Positions 27,049-37,479 of a stretch of DNA of 64,000 nucleotides are shown here, in pieces. The first letter of the stretch is position 1; each line of letters starts with the position of its first letter. The notes under the pieces were generated by a model. That model did not search any database. It worked only from the letters and a program-made list of their open reading frames with translations, and was not told the DNA's origin. A program made the translations under genes and the position numbers. The stretch comes from Pomacea canaliculata (lineage: Eukaryota > Mollusca > Gastropoda > Architaenioglossa > Ampullariidae): contig NC_037603.1 of NCBI RefSeq assembly GCF_003073045.1, forward strand, positions 11,719,692 through 11,783,691. The letters run 5' to 3'.

Positions 27049-29444
27049 TTATTGTGTGTGACTGCAGACCACTGGACTTGGCTCACTGGCGACTAAAGCT
27101 GTCATGCAACCTTTTCGGACAGTCGCACTGACAGGAAGTTGAAGCAACTCGGAAGTATTCGCGTGGCATACTCGCAGGTGATGTTGGAAGTCCGCCTGGT
27201 GAGAGTAGGAAGAACTACACAAAAAACAGTAATAGGGACGAACACACATTCGTCTATTCTTCCACTGCACGTGGGCTTCGGTTCTGTCAGTCTGGCTGGA
27301 ATCCTGGACGCCTTCTGCAAGATCATGTCCGACCTTCCACTTGAACACTATCCCGTCTCGTAGACGATCCTCACATTGAGATGATCTCGTGTCTTGACTG
27401 AGAGTCAAATCCACTAAACAGTACTCCGACGATTTTTCTGGAATTTTGTTTTCTTTTGAATCTTCAATTACGGGATTGCTAGCTTCTGAGTGAAAATCGG
27501 TGACACCAGCAACTGCCACAGAATCCTCAACACTACTGCTTCTTGTTACCAGCTGGCTGTCACGAGGTTGTGTGTCTCTTGTAGACGGTTAGGTAGCAGA
27601 AACTGCCTCAGGGCTCCTCGACAATATTTGTCGCACTCGCTTCCTAAACAAAACACATTTTTCAGTTCAGTCAAAGACTCTTTAGGATTTTCTTTCATGC
27701 CATTCTTTTCCTTCATCTCCTCTGTCTTCACTGGACTGGAGGAGGAAATGGACTGGAAGAGTTTTCCGAAGATCCAGGAGACAGTTCTGTTTCTGGGGTT
27801 ACCTTGGACTCAGCCTCATGCTCGCAGTCAAGACTCACCCCTACCTTAGAACTTGAAGAGTGCTTAGCACCGAGACTTTTTCTTGTCGGCTCCTTGTCTT
27901 CTGCGTGTCTTGAGTTATTTAGCTTCCCCTTGTCCGCAAGTCGTGACAAACTAACTTGTCCTCTGACCCCAGGCACCGTCCTTCTGCCATGCACGCGCTG
28001 ATGCCTTTCCAGGTTGCTCTTATGGCTCGTGGCGTAGCCGCAGATTGCGCATGCGTAGTCCTTCTGGCCGCTGTGCACTGTCAGGTGACGTCTTAGCAAC
28101 GCCTTTCGGCAGAAGTTTCGTCCGCACACCTGACAACGATATCCACCCCGGTGGAAGAGGGTCACGTGGTCCCTGAGCGCAGCCTTGCTGGAAAACAGTG
28201 CCCCGCAGCACTCCAGCAAGCGGGTGGACGCCTGGTGCATGGTGATGACGTGTCGTTTGAGGTTGTTCTTGCGGTCCGTCAGGTAGCGACACTGAGTGCA
28301 CTTGAAGGATTTCCGCAGGTCGCTGCACCTGAACGACACGTTGAACGTGCTCCGCGTCAGCGAACCAGATCGAAAGCTTTTTCCAGGTTTTCTATTCCTC
28401 GGGATGTCACCCGCCTCTGAACGCCTTTTCGATTTCAGTTTCCCATGAAACCTATCGCTGTCTTTGGTCGGCGCATTGTCCCCAGACTTGGGAAAGGGTC
28501 GTTTCAATGGACCCGTACATGAAGAAGTCTGTAAGGGTTTCAAAGTGCTGGCAGCTTTAGGGAGCTTCGTAAAGGATAAACTGCTTTTTGGAACAGGGGT
28601 CGGGCAGAGTGGAGAATGCCTGTGAGCTCAAGTCTGTAGAGGCGCAACGATGGGCTACTTCACTTTCAGAACACTTTCTTCTATCTTGAACATCGAGGTC
28701 AGAGCTGCTATCAGGTGGAAAGGTCTTCAATTTTACCTCGAAACTCAAATTTGTGGAATTCGTCTCTATGTTGTGAGGTAATGGATCCTCCTTACACCCT
28801 ACAGGTGTCACGTGACTTGGCTGGCCACTCGCAAAGCCTGTCGGGTGATGTGCTGAATGGACTACTGAGTCTGTTTCCTCCCTTACCAGTCGAGGGCACG
28901 GCAGCGAAGGAAGTGAGAACATTTTGATCCCACATGAGATTTGTATCTTTCTCTCCTCGAGAATTCCACGTGGGTGATTCGCAAAAGGAAGAGAGTGAAG
29001 CCAGCGTGAGTGCAACTCACTGTTTCCCAGGGTCTTGCTGTACGGCGCCTCCTTCCTGTCCATCACCACCAGACCAGAGCAATGTGTCGATGAATCGCTT
29101 TGGCCAATCTTTTGGCGTAAAAACGAACCTGTCCTCGTGAACGCGGAACAGCTATGCCCACGAGAATACAACGAAGTTTGGAACTGTCCTTTGGGGGTGT
29201 TCGGGTACCAGCCTCCACTATCTGGAAGGCATTTCGTAAACTGGGGAACCAACCCTGACCAGGGCAGGGACTGGGTGGTCAACCGGGCTGCTAGGGAATA
29301 TTCCATGACCTTTTCTGCGTCCGGAATGGAACAAACTGGGTAGAGATGACCGGAGGTTTGTCGAAGAAGGTCTGCCGCCGAAGCTGGTATCTTGGCTATT
29401 TCAGCTTCTCGTCCATAGAAACCAAAAACAGGAGTCACGTGCAT
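27049..29444 (-). CDS. C2H2 zinc-finger protein, reading frame interrupted
   Basis: A single large coding exon of about 800 codons. I chose ATG 29444 (MHVTPVFGFYG) because the open frame before it lacks an ATG and contains 5' UTR. The first 290 residues have no domain I recognise. A cluster of C2H2 fingers follows (about 28306-27989): FKCTQC...H, a degenerate finger lacking the usual first Cys (LLECCGALF), YRCQVC...H and YACAIC...H. A further finger, YYCFLC...H...CH, lies near the C-terminus. Basic linker segments suggest a nuclear DNA-binding regulator. The frame shifts three times: near 28557-28625 (one base too many), near 27730-27760 (one missing) and near 27546-27590 (one missing). Between the breaks the codons stay open and protein-like. 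It is either a real gene with assembly indels or a recent pseudogene. I cannot name an orthologue. Confidence 0.75.
27546..27760 (-). other. Frame breaks 2 and 3 in the zinc-finger gene
   Basis: The finger-bearing frame stops at 27728 after PFPPPVQ. A second frame (SSSPVKTEEMKEKNG to 27546) and then a third (QLVTRSSSVEDSVAVAG onward) carry natural-looking coding sequence. Each switch corresponds to one missing base. The segments share Ser/Glu/Lys-rich character and end in a further C2H2 finger. Confidence 0.65.
28557..28625 (-). other. Frame break 1 in the zinc-finger gene
   Basis: The upstream frame ends with the codons for KQFILYEAP and then stop. The other frame reads PKSSLSFTKLPKAAS and leads without ATG into the fingers. 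Removing one A from the AAAAA run near 28590 would join them. A small intron is an alternative, but I found no clean donor/acceptor pair giving the right phase. Confidence 0.7.
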
Positions 29445-29531
29445 GTTGTCCTTGTATAAACTTACTTTCACCGGTCACTAGTAAATCAGAAGCAATGATA
29501 TTTTCCTCTTATATGGGGCAGTAATATCTTG

Positions 29532-29842
29532 CCTGCAAAGCAAAACTGGAATTAACAATTTAATTTTCACGCAGTCGAAAAGTTTATTTTACATGTTTAG
29601 TAGATTAGAGGACTAACATCTAACAACACAAACATACGAAAACAAATGAAAAATTAAGAGAGGCAATTAGGTTTATGTCTCCGCAGCTCATAAAAAGATA
29701 TATCAACCTCAAATTTGTAAAAGAATAGAAAGAAAAATCGTAAGATGTAATTACAGTCGACTTCTTAACAAAAACTTTGAAAAAATTTTGCAGTAATTTA
29801 CATATTTTCACACACTTATAAAAACATTTAACTTTTCTTACC
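29532..29842 (-). other. Intron in the 5' UTR of the zinc-finger gene
   Basis: Reading the minus strand, a strong donor (AACAG|GTAAGA, exon ending at 29842) is followed by a strong acceptor (TTTTGCTTTGCAG|GC, exon starting at 29532) about 88 bases before the chosen ATG. The upstream exon has no useful ATG, so it is probably non-coding. Confidence 0.6.
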
Positions 29843-30009
29843 TGTTCGGAGTTTCGCACTTCCAGAAAAGAAATGGCGCACAAGGACTTCGATTTATTTT
29901 ATTTCAAATCTCTTTATTCAATCGTTTTCTGTACTAAAAGAAATACCTCCAACAAAACATCAGACAGTTAGGTGTTGTAGCAGAGGATGACTTCTTACGG
30001 CTGATGTGG

Positions 30010-30250
30010 TCTTCTAATAAACGGATCGTCGAAAAAGTGCAAATTTATATCCAAACCAATCACAGAAGTAGGCGATTTGAAAACGACCAATCAAAACACG
30101 TGAATGTTTACTCTCGCCGCTCGAGGACTAATTATGTCTGGTGAGCCGAGCGTAAAACCCTCTGTGCAGTCGGCCTCTTTATTATGCTAATGATGTGATT
30201 GACTTGTAGATGGGCGTGGCTATGAAAGTTGTCACCTCACGAAGCGTCTC
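30010..30250 (-). promoter_or_regulatory. Core promoter of the zinc-finger gene
   Basis: On the minus strand a TATAAA box (30049-30044) lies just downstream of an ATTGG/CCAAT element (30056-30060). A second CCAAT lies near 30088 next to a CACGTG E-box. Further upstream are an octamer-like ATGCTAAT and a GGGCGTGG (KLF/Sp) site near 30213. This predicts initiation near 30010-30015, about 170 bases before the donor of the non-coding exon. Confidence 0.5.
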
Positions 30251-31560
30251 CAGAGCTTTCAATCTCTTTGCTCTTTCTTCTGTCCACTCTCCTGTACTGA
30301 GGAATTTTACGCAGCTTTAAAATGGTTTTCCAGGACCTCGGCTGATTAACCCACCTATGCTGTCAATAAATGGAATCGCACACGCATCTGTAAGCATTTG
30401 AAAGTTTTATTAAAATGATAACCGCTTATTATAGAGTGCATTTATGTAGCGTTAAAAATGTCAGTAAAGTTGGGAGTAAATGTCCATAGTGTTTCCTTTC
30501 ACAATGTTTCTGTTCTCCCAACAAATAAACCAATAAACACGCATGCACGCACATACGCACTTTTTTTCATTTGTTTCCTACCTTTTTTTTTTTCTCCTCT
30601 CCTGTGCTGGATGTTAATTCTATATATATATAGAGAGAGAGAAGTGGTGGGGGTTACTAGTTTATACAGACAACAATTCAGTGGCTAAATTCAATTTAAA
30701 TATGATTCAGAAAACTTCTAAAGTCTGAGACATCACCAGTCCAAATTATTTGGTTTCGTCTCCTTGACTCTGTCAATTAACTGTGAACATCAAACCAACC
30801 AACAACTCAATAAACAACCAACCAATCAAAAGAAGTAAAAACAGAATCAAAGACCAAAACCACCCACAGAAATGTCCCAGGGTACCTCACAGGTGTGTGT
30901 GTGTGTGTGTGAATGCAAGCGTTTTTACTGATCGTAAAAAATTAAAATAATAACATTATTATTTCTTATTTGTTGTTTTAGATATTTTTTGATGATTGGC
31001 AATCGTCGCAATGATATATATATATATAAAGGCAACACAAGTGTCTACACATTTCTCTCTCTGCATGAGTTTTTTCCTATAATAAAAAATATTTACTGTG
31101 CAGAAAGTTTATGGTTTTTGTATATCTAGCAACAGTGCTATTTTCATACTTATAAGACTTTCTCTAACAACTTTCGGAACCAATGCCTGATGCTGCAGAC
31201 ACAGATGATGCGCTACTTTTCTTTAAGCCTGACAAAACTTTCATTGTAAATAGTTATTTTGCTCATCGAAATCTTGTATGATTTTACTTTTTTAGTGTAT
31301 TTCACTGACCTTAATTCGTGCTCACGTGTAATATTGAGTTCTAGCTGATCGAACACGTGACATTTATTTGAAATCGTGATATGAAATGCCGACCGCTTAC
31401 TGTTGAGTTTACTGTCAGCACGTTCGCTTGCAACCACAATTTTCGCTTTTCGAGATATTAGGCATTTAACTTAAAAGCAGATTATTTTATCTTTTGTTCT
31501 CTCATTTTTAATTTACCCTTCCGACAGTGATCTTTTTCCATCACTCTCTTTACATTCCCA
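30250..31560. other. Intergenic, simple-sequence rich
   Basis: No gene seen. Microsatellites: TA then GA near 30620-30642, GT near 30893-30911, TA near 31014-31028. Short open frames are not supported by family resemblance. Confidence 0.5.
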
Positions 31561-32180
31561 TGTCTCGGTAAAGCAACCGGAGACTATAAGCCCCCTGCTT
31601 CCGCTTTAATCACTGACGAGTGTGGACTGCGCATGCGCTAAATAATTGACGAAACACTCTCGTTGTCGTCTGCCAGTAACATGTCAGTAAACGACATTTA
31701 CTTTTAGTCGACCACCAGTTATAATTTCCTTTTCGAGACCTTGCCGCCAGCCGAGCATGGCCTGAGCCCTCGTTGTCTACCTTTGTGAGTTTCCTGTATA
31801 CTCCAGCTGTCAGATGCTGCACCATCCGACCACTCACATCGTTAAAAAACCAAACGATGCGTCACGGATGAGAGAAAACAGGCGCCTGCTTACATCATGA
31901 CACGTGTGGGCGCTGCCACGGTGCGTGCTTACATGTGTTTCCACATCGTCTGCAGTAAAATATTTAAGGTCGTCGTGTCGGCGTCGGTGGTGCAGCGGTG
32001 GGTGTGGCCGTCTTCACCGTCTAGCAATCATAGAATGTAATAAGAGGAGAAACAGGCTGTCCGTTAGACCTCGCAAGGCCGCAACAAAAGACCACTTTAC
32101 TCTTCGGGAGGAGGATCAGTGGGCCTACATCACAGCTGACATCACGGTTACACTTCACGCCACGCACCATTAACCAGAGA
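31560..32180. promoter_or_regulatory. CpG-containing patch with an NRF1-like site
   Basis: A palindromic TGCGCATGCGCTA (NRF1 consensus) lies at 31628-31640, followed by GC- and CpG-richer DNA up to about 32170. Open frames exist on both strands but none is recognisable. This composition in an AT-rich background suggests an active promoter or enhancer; its target is unknown. Confidence 0.3.
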
Positions 32181-33600
32181 GAAAGCACATGAAAATAATG
32201 TTTGCCAGGTTTTTCAATGCAATCCACTAGTAAAGCAATACTTATTATTATTTTTTTTTTTTTTTGAGGCTCTAAGATTTGACAAAACTTTTTTGGGTAT
32301 AATCTTCGGAAGTCTTCGGCACTTTCCGTTGGACTCTGACATAGAACACGAATCTGCCGAGAATTTGGGGTTTCTTTTTCCATCTTCAATGTTTCACATT
32401 TATGAAATATATATATATTAAAAAAGATGGTGTGATTAAGACGAAAATATCATATGAAGCGGGAGGTATACAATAGGATAAAATCCTACTTATTGAAAGT
32501 CAAACATTTATCAAAGAAACAATAAAATGAAAAAAAGACAAAAACATCAAAGAAACAAGAAAGAGAGCGGAGAAAGAAAATGTGGGGAGTGCATGTGTGA
32601 AACGGCAATATAAGATTCGAATTTTTTGTACCTTACTCCTGATCAGTAAGGTCGTGTATGGAAATATAGGAATCGCAGTCAACATGGAGATCAGTCAGTC
32701 ATAGCTACCTATCTGGGAAATAACTCTCAACAATGCAGTGAAAGATTAAAATTAAAGTTTAAAAAAAAAGGAGAATTGAAAAAAAAAAGCCAGAGTGAGA
32801 GAGAGGGATGGGAGAGTTCTTATAATTGATTTGCTTAATTAGGAGAGGCCCGCTGGTCTGGTGGTGGGTTTTAGCACCCGCTCGCTGACTGCTGTGTCCA
32901 CACGCAAACATGTTGACGACGTGACGCACAGAAAGGCGCGGCGGCCGAGCGGCAGTCAGTGGCGGTTGTCGTCTGTTTGCTCGCGCGCACGACGTCGATG
33001 AGCTGTGACCGAGCTGCCGATGAGAACACAGTTCACAACGACGAGCTTTCTTCTTGACCATGAGGGTGCGTGGTGTGGTGGACTGGGGTGTGTGAAGGAG
33101 TGTGTGTGTGGGCGTGCACGTGTGTGTGCCTGTGTATGTATATTTGAGAACGTGTAAGTGCGAGAGAAAATGAGATAGAATATCGTCGTACTACTATTAA
33201 TAATAATCATACAGAGAACGATTAAAGAAAAATGAACTGAACCTAAAAATAATAATAATAATGATGTTGGAGTTCAATAATCTTTGAGTGTTAACAGCTC
33301 AGAGATCGAAAGTTATTTTAACTTTAAAAATTAAGACAAGTAGTGACAAAATTATAGCGATGGTGGAAGTTTAAGAACTATTGAAGGAGAGTGAAAAGAG
33401 AAACACTATTCCATGGACTGGAACTGTTAGAACCTGGTCAGAGGGTTGTCAGGAGAGGAGAAATAACGGTGGGTTGGGGGCTCGGTGAAAACTTGAGGGG
33501 TATAGAGAGAGAGAGTCATCTTAGTGCACAACGATCATCACTGGTTAGGACTGTTCAGTCTCAAATCAACAAGTCTACTAATTCAAGGTGGATCTTAGTT
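32180..33600. other. No gene recognised
   Basis: Mostly AT-rich, with a CpG-richer island around 32860-33060 and GT-rich DNA around 33090-33140. Minus-strand open frames across the island are of low complexity. Nothing is called. Confidence 0.45.
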
Positions 33601-33609
33601 TCGCAACAA

Positions 33610-34180
33610 ACAGTATTGTCTGGTAAAATGGCGGCCGACCAGCGCAGCTGAAGAGCGACTACAACTAATTTTAATTTGTTGCCCGACACATTCACTAATA
33701 GTTATTATTAATGAAGTAGCAGTCGACAACTTAACTGTGCATCATTCTAACCTCGTTGACCAAGTCCCAAGACCCTCGAAACCTTTTCTTTTTTGTGTCT
33801 TTCCCAGACAACCCAAAGAAACATATTTCATTCAATGACCTCTCTCATTCTTCCCCTTCACGGCTAACCAGCTCTGCCATATCCCCGTGGCCAATTAATC
33901 CCAGGCCGAATGTTGACTGATGGAAAGGGGATGCAGTTCCGACTCTGACTCGCGCGGACGCGGTGAACGTGCAAAGATCACGTGCGGCAAACTGGCGCTA
34001 AAACGTCAGCCGCCTCGCGCCCTAAGGGTTAATTGGCGCAAGGGGTGAATGCTGACGACACTCGTGCGGTTCCGAGGCAATGCGGTTCCTTCCTTGTCTT
34101 GGGAGACAAAACGGTTCCCTTGCTTGAACAACGTGCAGGAAGAACTCCTCCGGAAGGGGTTTCGAACTGGAGTCTTGTTT
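33610..34180 (+). promoter_or_regulatory. Promoter-like patch with YY1 and E2F-type motifs
   Basis: AAAATGGCGGCCG at 33625-33637 fits the YY1 motif that commonly sits just downstream of transcription starts, in the forward orientation. About 350 bases further on, CACGTG, CTGGCGCTAAAA and ATTGGCGCAAG (E2F-like) occur in CpG-rich sequence. The ATG in the YY1 motif opens only seven codons. A plus-strand transcript may start here, but I could not build its exons. Confidence 0.35.
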
Positions 34181-37100
34181 ACTCAGTTACGTCCCATTTG
34201 ACTCCTCTGGTCTGGTTCTTTCACATCTTTTGATACTTGCTCAGGAACGTGAATTTTTGCTGAAGAACTTTTATCCATAAACTACAGTTCCCCTAGTCCA
34301 GCAACACTATTGAGGCAACACGATTTTCGTGTCTAAAGAACAAACCCATAATTTCTTCGGGGAAAATGTTCATCTTATGTTGGATGGATACTAGTCATAG
34401 AAGCCAAGAGTTTAGATGGTAAAGAGAAATCAGTATACTTTCTGCTCCAATATAATACAACACAAAATACTGTTATTTTCAAACTTTTGCCGAAAAATTG
34501 CTTTCTACATGACAAGCGTGCTTGCCAAGTAGAACCATTGCAAGAATATCCACGAATATGTCTCCTGAATCCTTTGCGATTGAACCGACTAGACAGGTAT
34601 TCAAAGATTTTTTCCAATACCTGGATTTCGATCGCTTTTGCTTCGTGAAAGTTAAGAATTCTTGTGCAGTTTGTGCTTTTATGTGTGTACTAGGCAGTGT
34701 CTCTTAGACAAATAGATTATCTGTGAAATATTCACGCTGTCGCCTTGCTGCTAATTCAAATGTCCGTGAGATCTCATATTTTAAAATTTTCCATTCGTCA
34801 CAGAATTCAACGATTCCGATCGACCGCCTGAAGATCCCTTTCAAAATATTCTGTTTTGAAGACAGAGTCCAAGATATTTGCACATACCTTGCTCCAATAT
34901 TTTCCTCTCCCCCAGCAAACGCATACCACGAGCACGATCGCAAAGAACCAAAGACCCTCCTTTATGTTATTCTTGACCCACATCCCATGCAAATCCAAAG
35001 GTAATTGTTTCCCTTTATTGGGAGAGCTCTCTAACAGGTTAAATCACAAATGGTCTTGTTTAAACAATTTCCAATATGTTCAGGAAGCAGCTACATACAG
35101 AAAGCCTTCAAAATATATGAACGAATTGTTTTTCGCTGCTGGTGTACCTTTTCACCAGTTCGGAACATTCAAAAGAAAAGGTTCCAGCAAGCAGCTTTGT
35201 CAAGTGTTGGCAAACACGGCACAGCAGACTCAAAGACGCGATTGTCAGGCGCCAGAAGAAAAGCTTCCTTGTCTACTGCCCTGGGATATCCATTCTTTCG
35301 GTTCCTCTGCCAGCACACACAGCCCAAGACGAGTTCTGCAAGGGCCATTGTAAGAAGCTTTCTACGAAGACAGCAGTTGTCTTCCCCCAGACCAGCGACA
35401 AAGACCGTAGATCTGTCGTTGGACACATTGAGAAAAAAAAAAGAAAGAAGAAAAAACACCACACGACCCGAGGAATCGTGCGAATAAAGACTGAATGTTG
35501 TTGTCCAACTGTGTAAATACCTGAATGATTTCGACTATGGGACTGTTTATTAGTTTATTTTTATCTTGCTCTCTTTATCCAAAGTAAATAAAACACACAC
35601 ACGCGCGCGCGGAAAAAACCATAGAATACAAACAAAATAACCTCGACAGTTAAGCACACGAGTACTTTGAACTCAAAACTCTTTGCAGTGTTTCATACTT
35701 TCCCTCTGCCTTGTTCTTGCTGAATATTTCATCCCGCTGCAATGTCCTATTGAGAGGACGCCAAGTCACAGGCATCATGCAGCACACGTGCATTTCTATA
35801 GCAACGCAGCCGCCGCAGCTCGGGCCAGGTCACTGCCTGACGATTGCACAAAGTATATACAGCCCTGCGTCTGTCGCACTTCTCATGGCACCACACCCGA
35901 TACAAGCAGGGTACCTTTCTATCATTTATGACAGAAGAGTGGGGAGGGTTAGTGATGATGTTGTTGCGGCTCCGGTTTCAGAATGCCAACATGCTGATGA
36001 CCACGTACCCTACACGGTTTGTTTTTTTAAACTAAAACATTTAACAGCTTTACACACACACATTCCAAATTCTATACCTAAAAGCTTTGACTGGTAAAAA
36101 TTCGTTTGGGTTTATGAGTTTATTTGTGCATGTTCAAGTCAAAACTTTGAAAATGCCATGAATTCCTCCATCAGGAGATGTGTGGACTGAGTAGTTATTA
36201 TTAACGTACAGTCACTACACTAACACAAGAAGCAAGTTGTGCATTATGAAAAAAGGTTTTGTTACTATATGCTGTCTTCTCTAGGAACTTTATAATTATA
36301 AACATAAAGATCCAACACTTGTTTCGCTATACTTTTCATAACGCCAGAGCATATAGTTTTCATGTACCAAATTACGGAAAGGCGGACTGATGATTTCTGG
36401 TGAACGGTTTATTCAGTACATATGCAATACTTGATTCTCATATATGAAAAAAAAAAACAACACAAAAACAATACGAGCTGGAAAGTGAATGGAAGAACTT
36501 CGTAGTGTTTCTGCGTGAAATCAGTGAACGGCACACACTCAAAGAAACTCTAACCACACGTACTTGAGAATGATTAACTTAAAAATCTTAATTTCGAAGA
36601 TTGCGATTAAAATGGGAAGAAAATTCGGCATAACTTTGTTGTCTATGGAAGGTAGATGGGATTTCCCGCCTAGAGTAAATTCAACAAATGCCCACAGTAT
36701 AGCAAAAACTAGGCGGTGCTATAAAAACGAATAACTTTAAGGTATCAAAAGACTGGAGCAGATTAGAATACTAATTTGCATACCATCACCCAGTATTTAC
36801 TACTGCGCATGTTCCCCCACCTTACCACAAAAAAAAAAAAATCTTTAATTTTAATCCGACAAAACGCGTAGGCGTACAAAGGCCAACATCGCTCTTCGAA
36901 GGAGCACTACAACAGTCCTTCCACATCAGAAATGAACACTATCGGACCAAAAAAAAATCCATCCATAAAACGTAACTGTTGCTCCTATATTGACCTCGAT
37001 TGTACCCTCGCGTTATCACGCGTCGATCACCTTTGACCTTTGATGGGCAGCGCCGCGCCTCAGTTGCTGTGCGCCACGTGTTGGTCACGCCTGTGAGCAC

Positions 37101-37460
37101 TTGTTACCACCAGATGGGAGAGAACAACGCGTTTGTTGCCCACAAACATGATCGTGATTAGCTTGTGGTCATAGAGGCTAGGTCGTGGGAATCACACAGG
37201 CGGTACGCGGTACAGGTGACAGGGATACATGCGACAGCGTGCTCAAAAACACATTTGATTTTTGGTTGTGAAACCGTCGATTATCAACTGCTACAAGAGC
37301 TATGGACGAAAGTTTGATGTCTAACGTGGACTTCCCACAAAACTTTTGTTACACTACGATTCATTCGCACACCAACAGTAATGTCCGGTAACGTGAGAAA
37401 AACTTAATTCCACCCCTTTCACAAACTCTTTATGTGAAGGCCAAACAATACAAAACTAGT
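34180..37460. other. No gene recognised; scattered motifs
   Basis: Several overlapping open frames of 60-165 codons occur at 34720-35520, without recognisable domains. A perfect octamer ATTTGCAT lies at 36773-36780, and a near-perfect DR1 nuclear-receptor element (complement AGGTCAAAGGTGA) near 37027-37040, in CpG-richer DNA. A CA/CG dinucleotide run lies at 35595-35611. Confidence 0.45.
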
Positions 37461-37470
37461 AAAAAAATAC

Positions 37471-37476
37471 TTTATT
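37471..37476 (-). terminator. Candidate distal polyadenylation signal of the LAMP gene
   Basis: AATAAA on the minus strand, about 3.46 kb after the LAMP stop codon, at the edge of an AT-rich gene-free region. Other AATAAA copies on this strand lie closer to the stop (for example near 38180), so a shorter 3' UTR is equally possible. Confidence 0.3.
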
Positions 37477-37479
37477 TCT

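Noticed and set aside
34720-35520. Cluster of overlapping open frames of up to 165 codons on both strands
   Set aside because: No domain, signal peptide or splice support; several frames are open at the same time, which points to a local shortage of stop codons rather than a gene.
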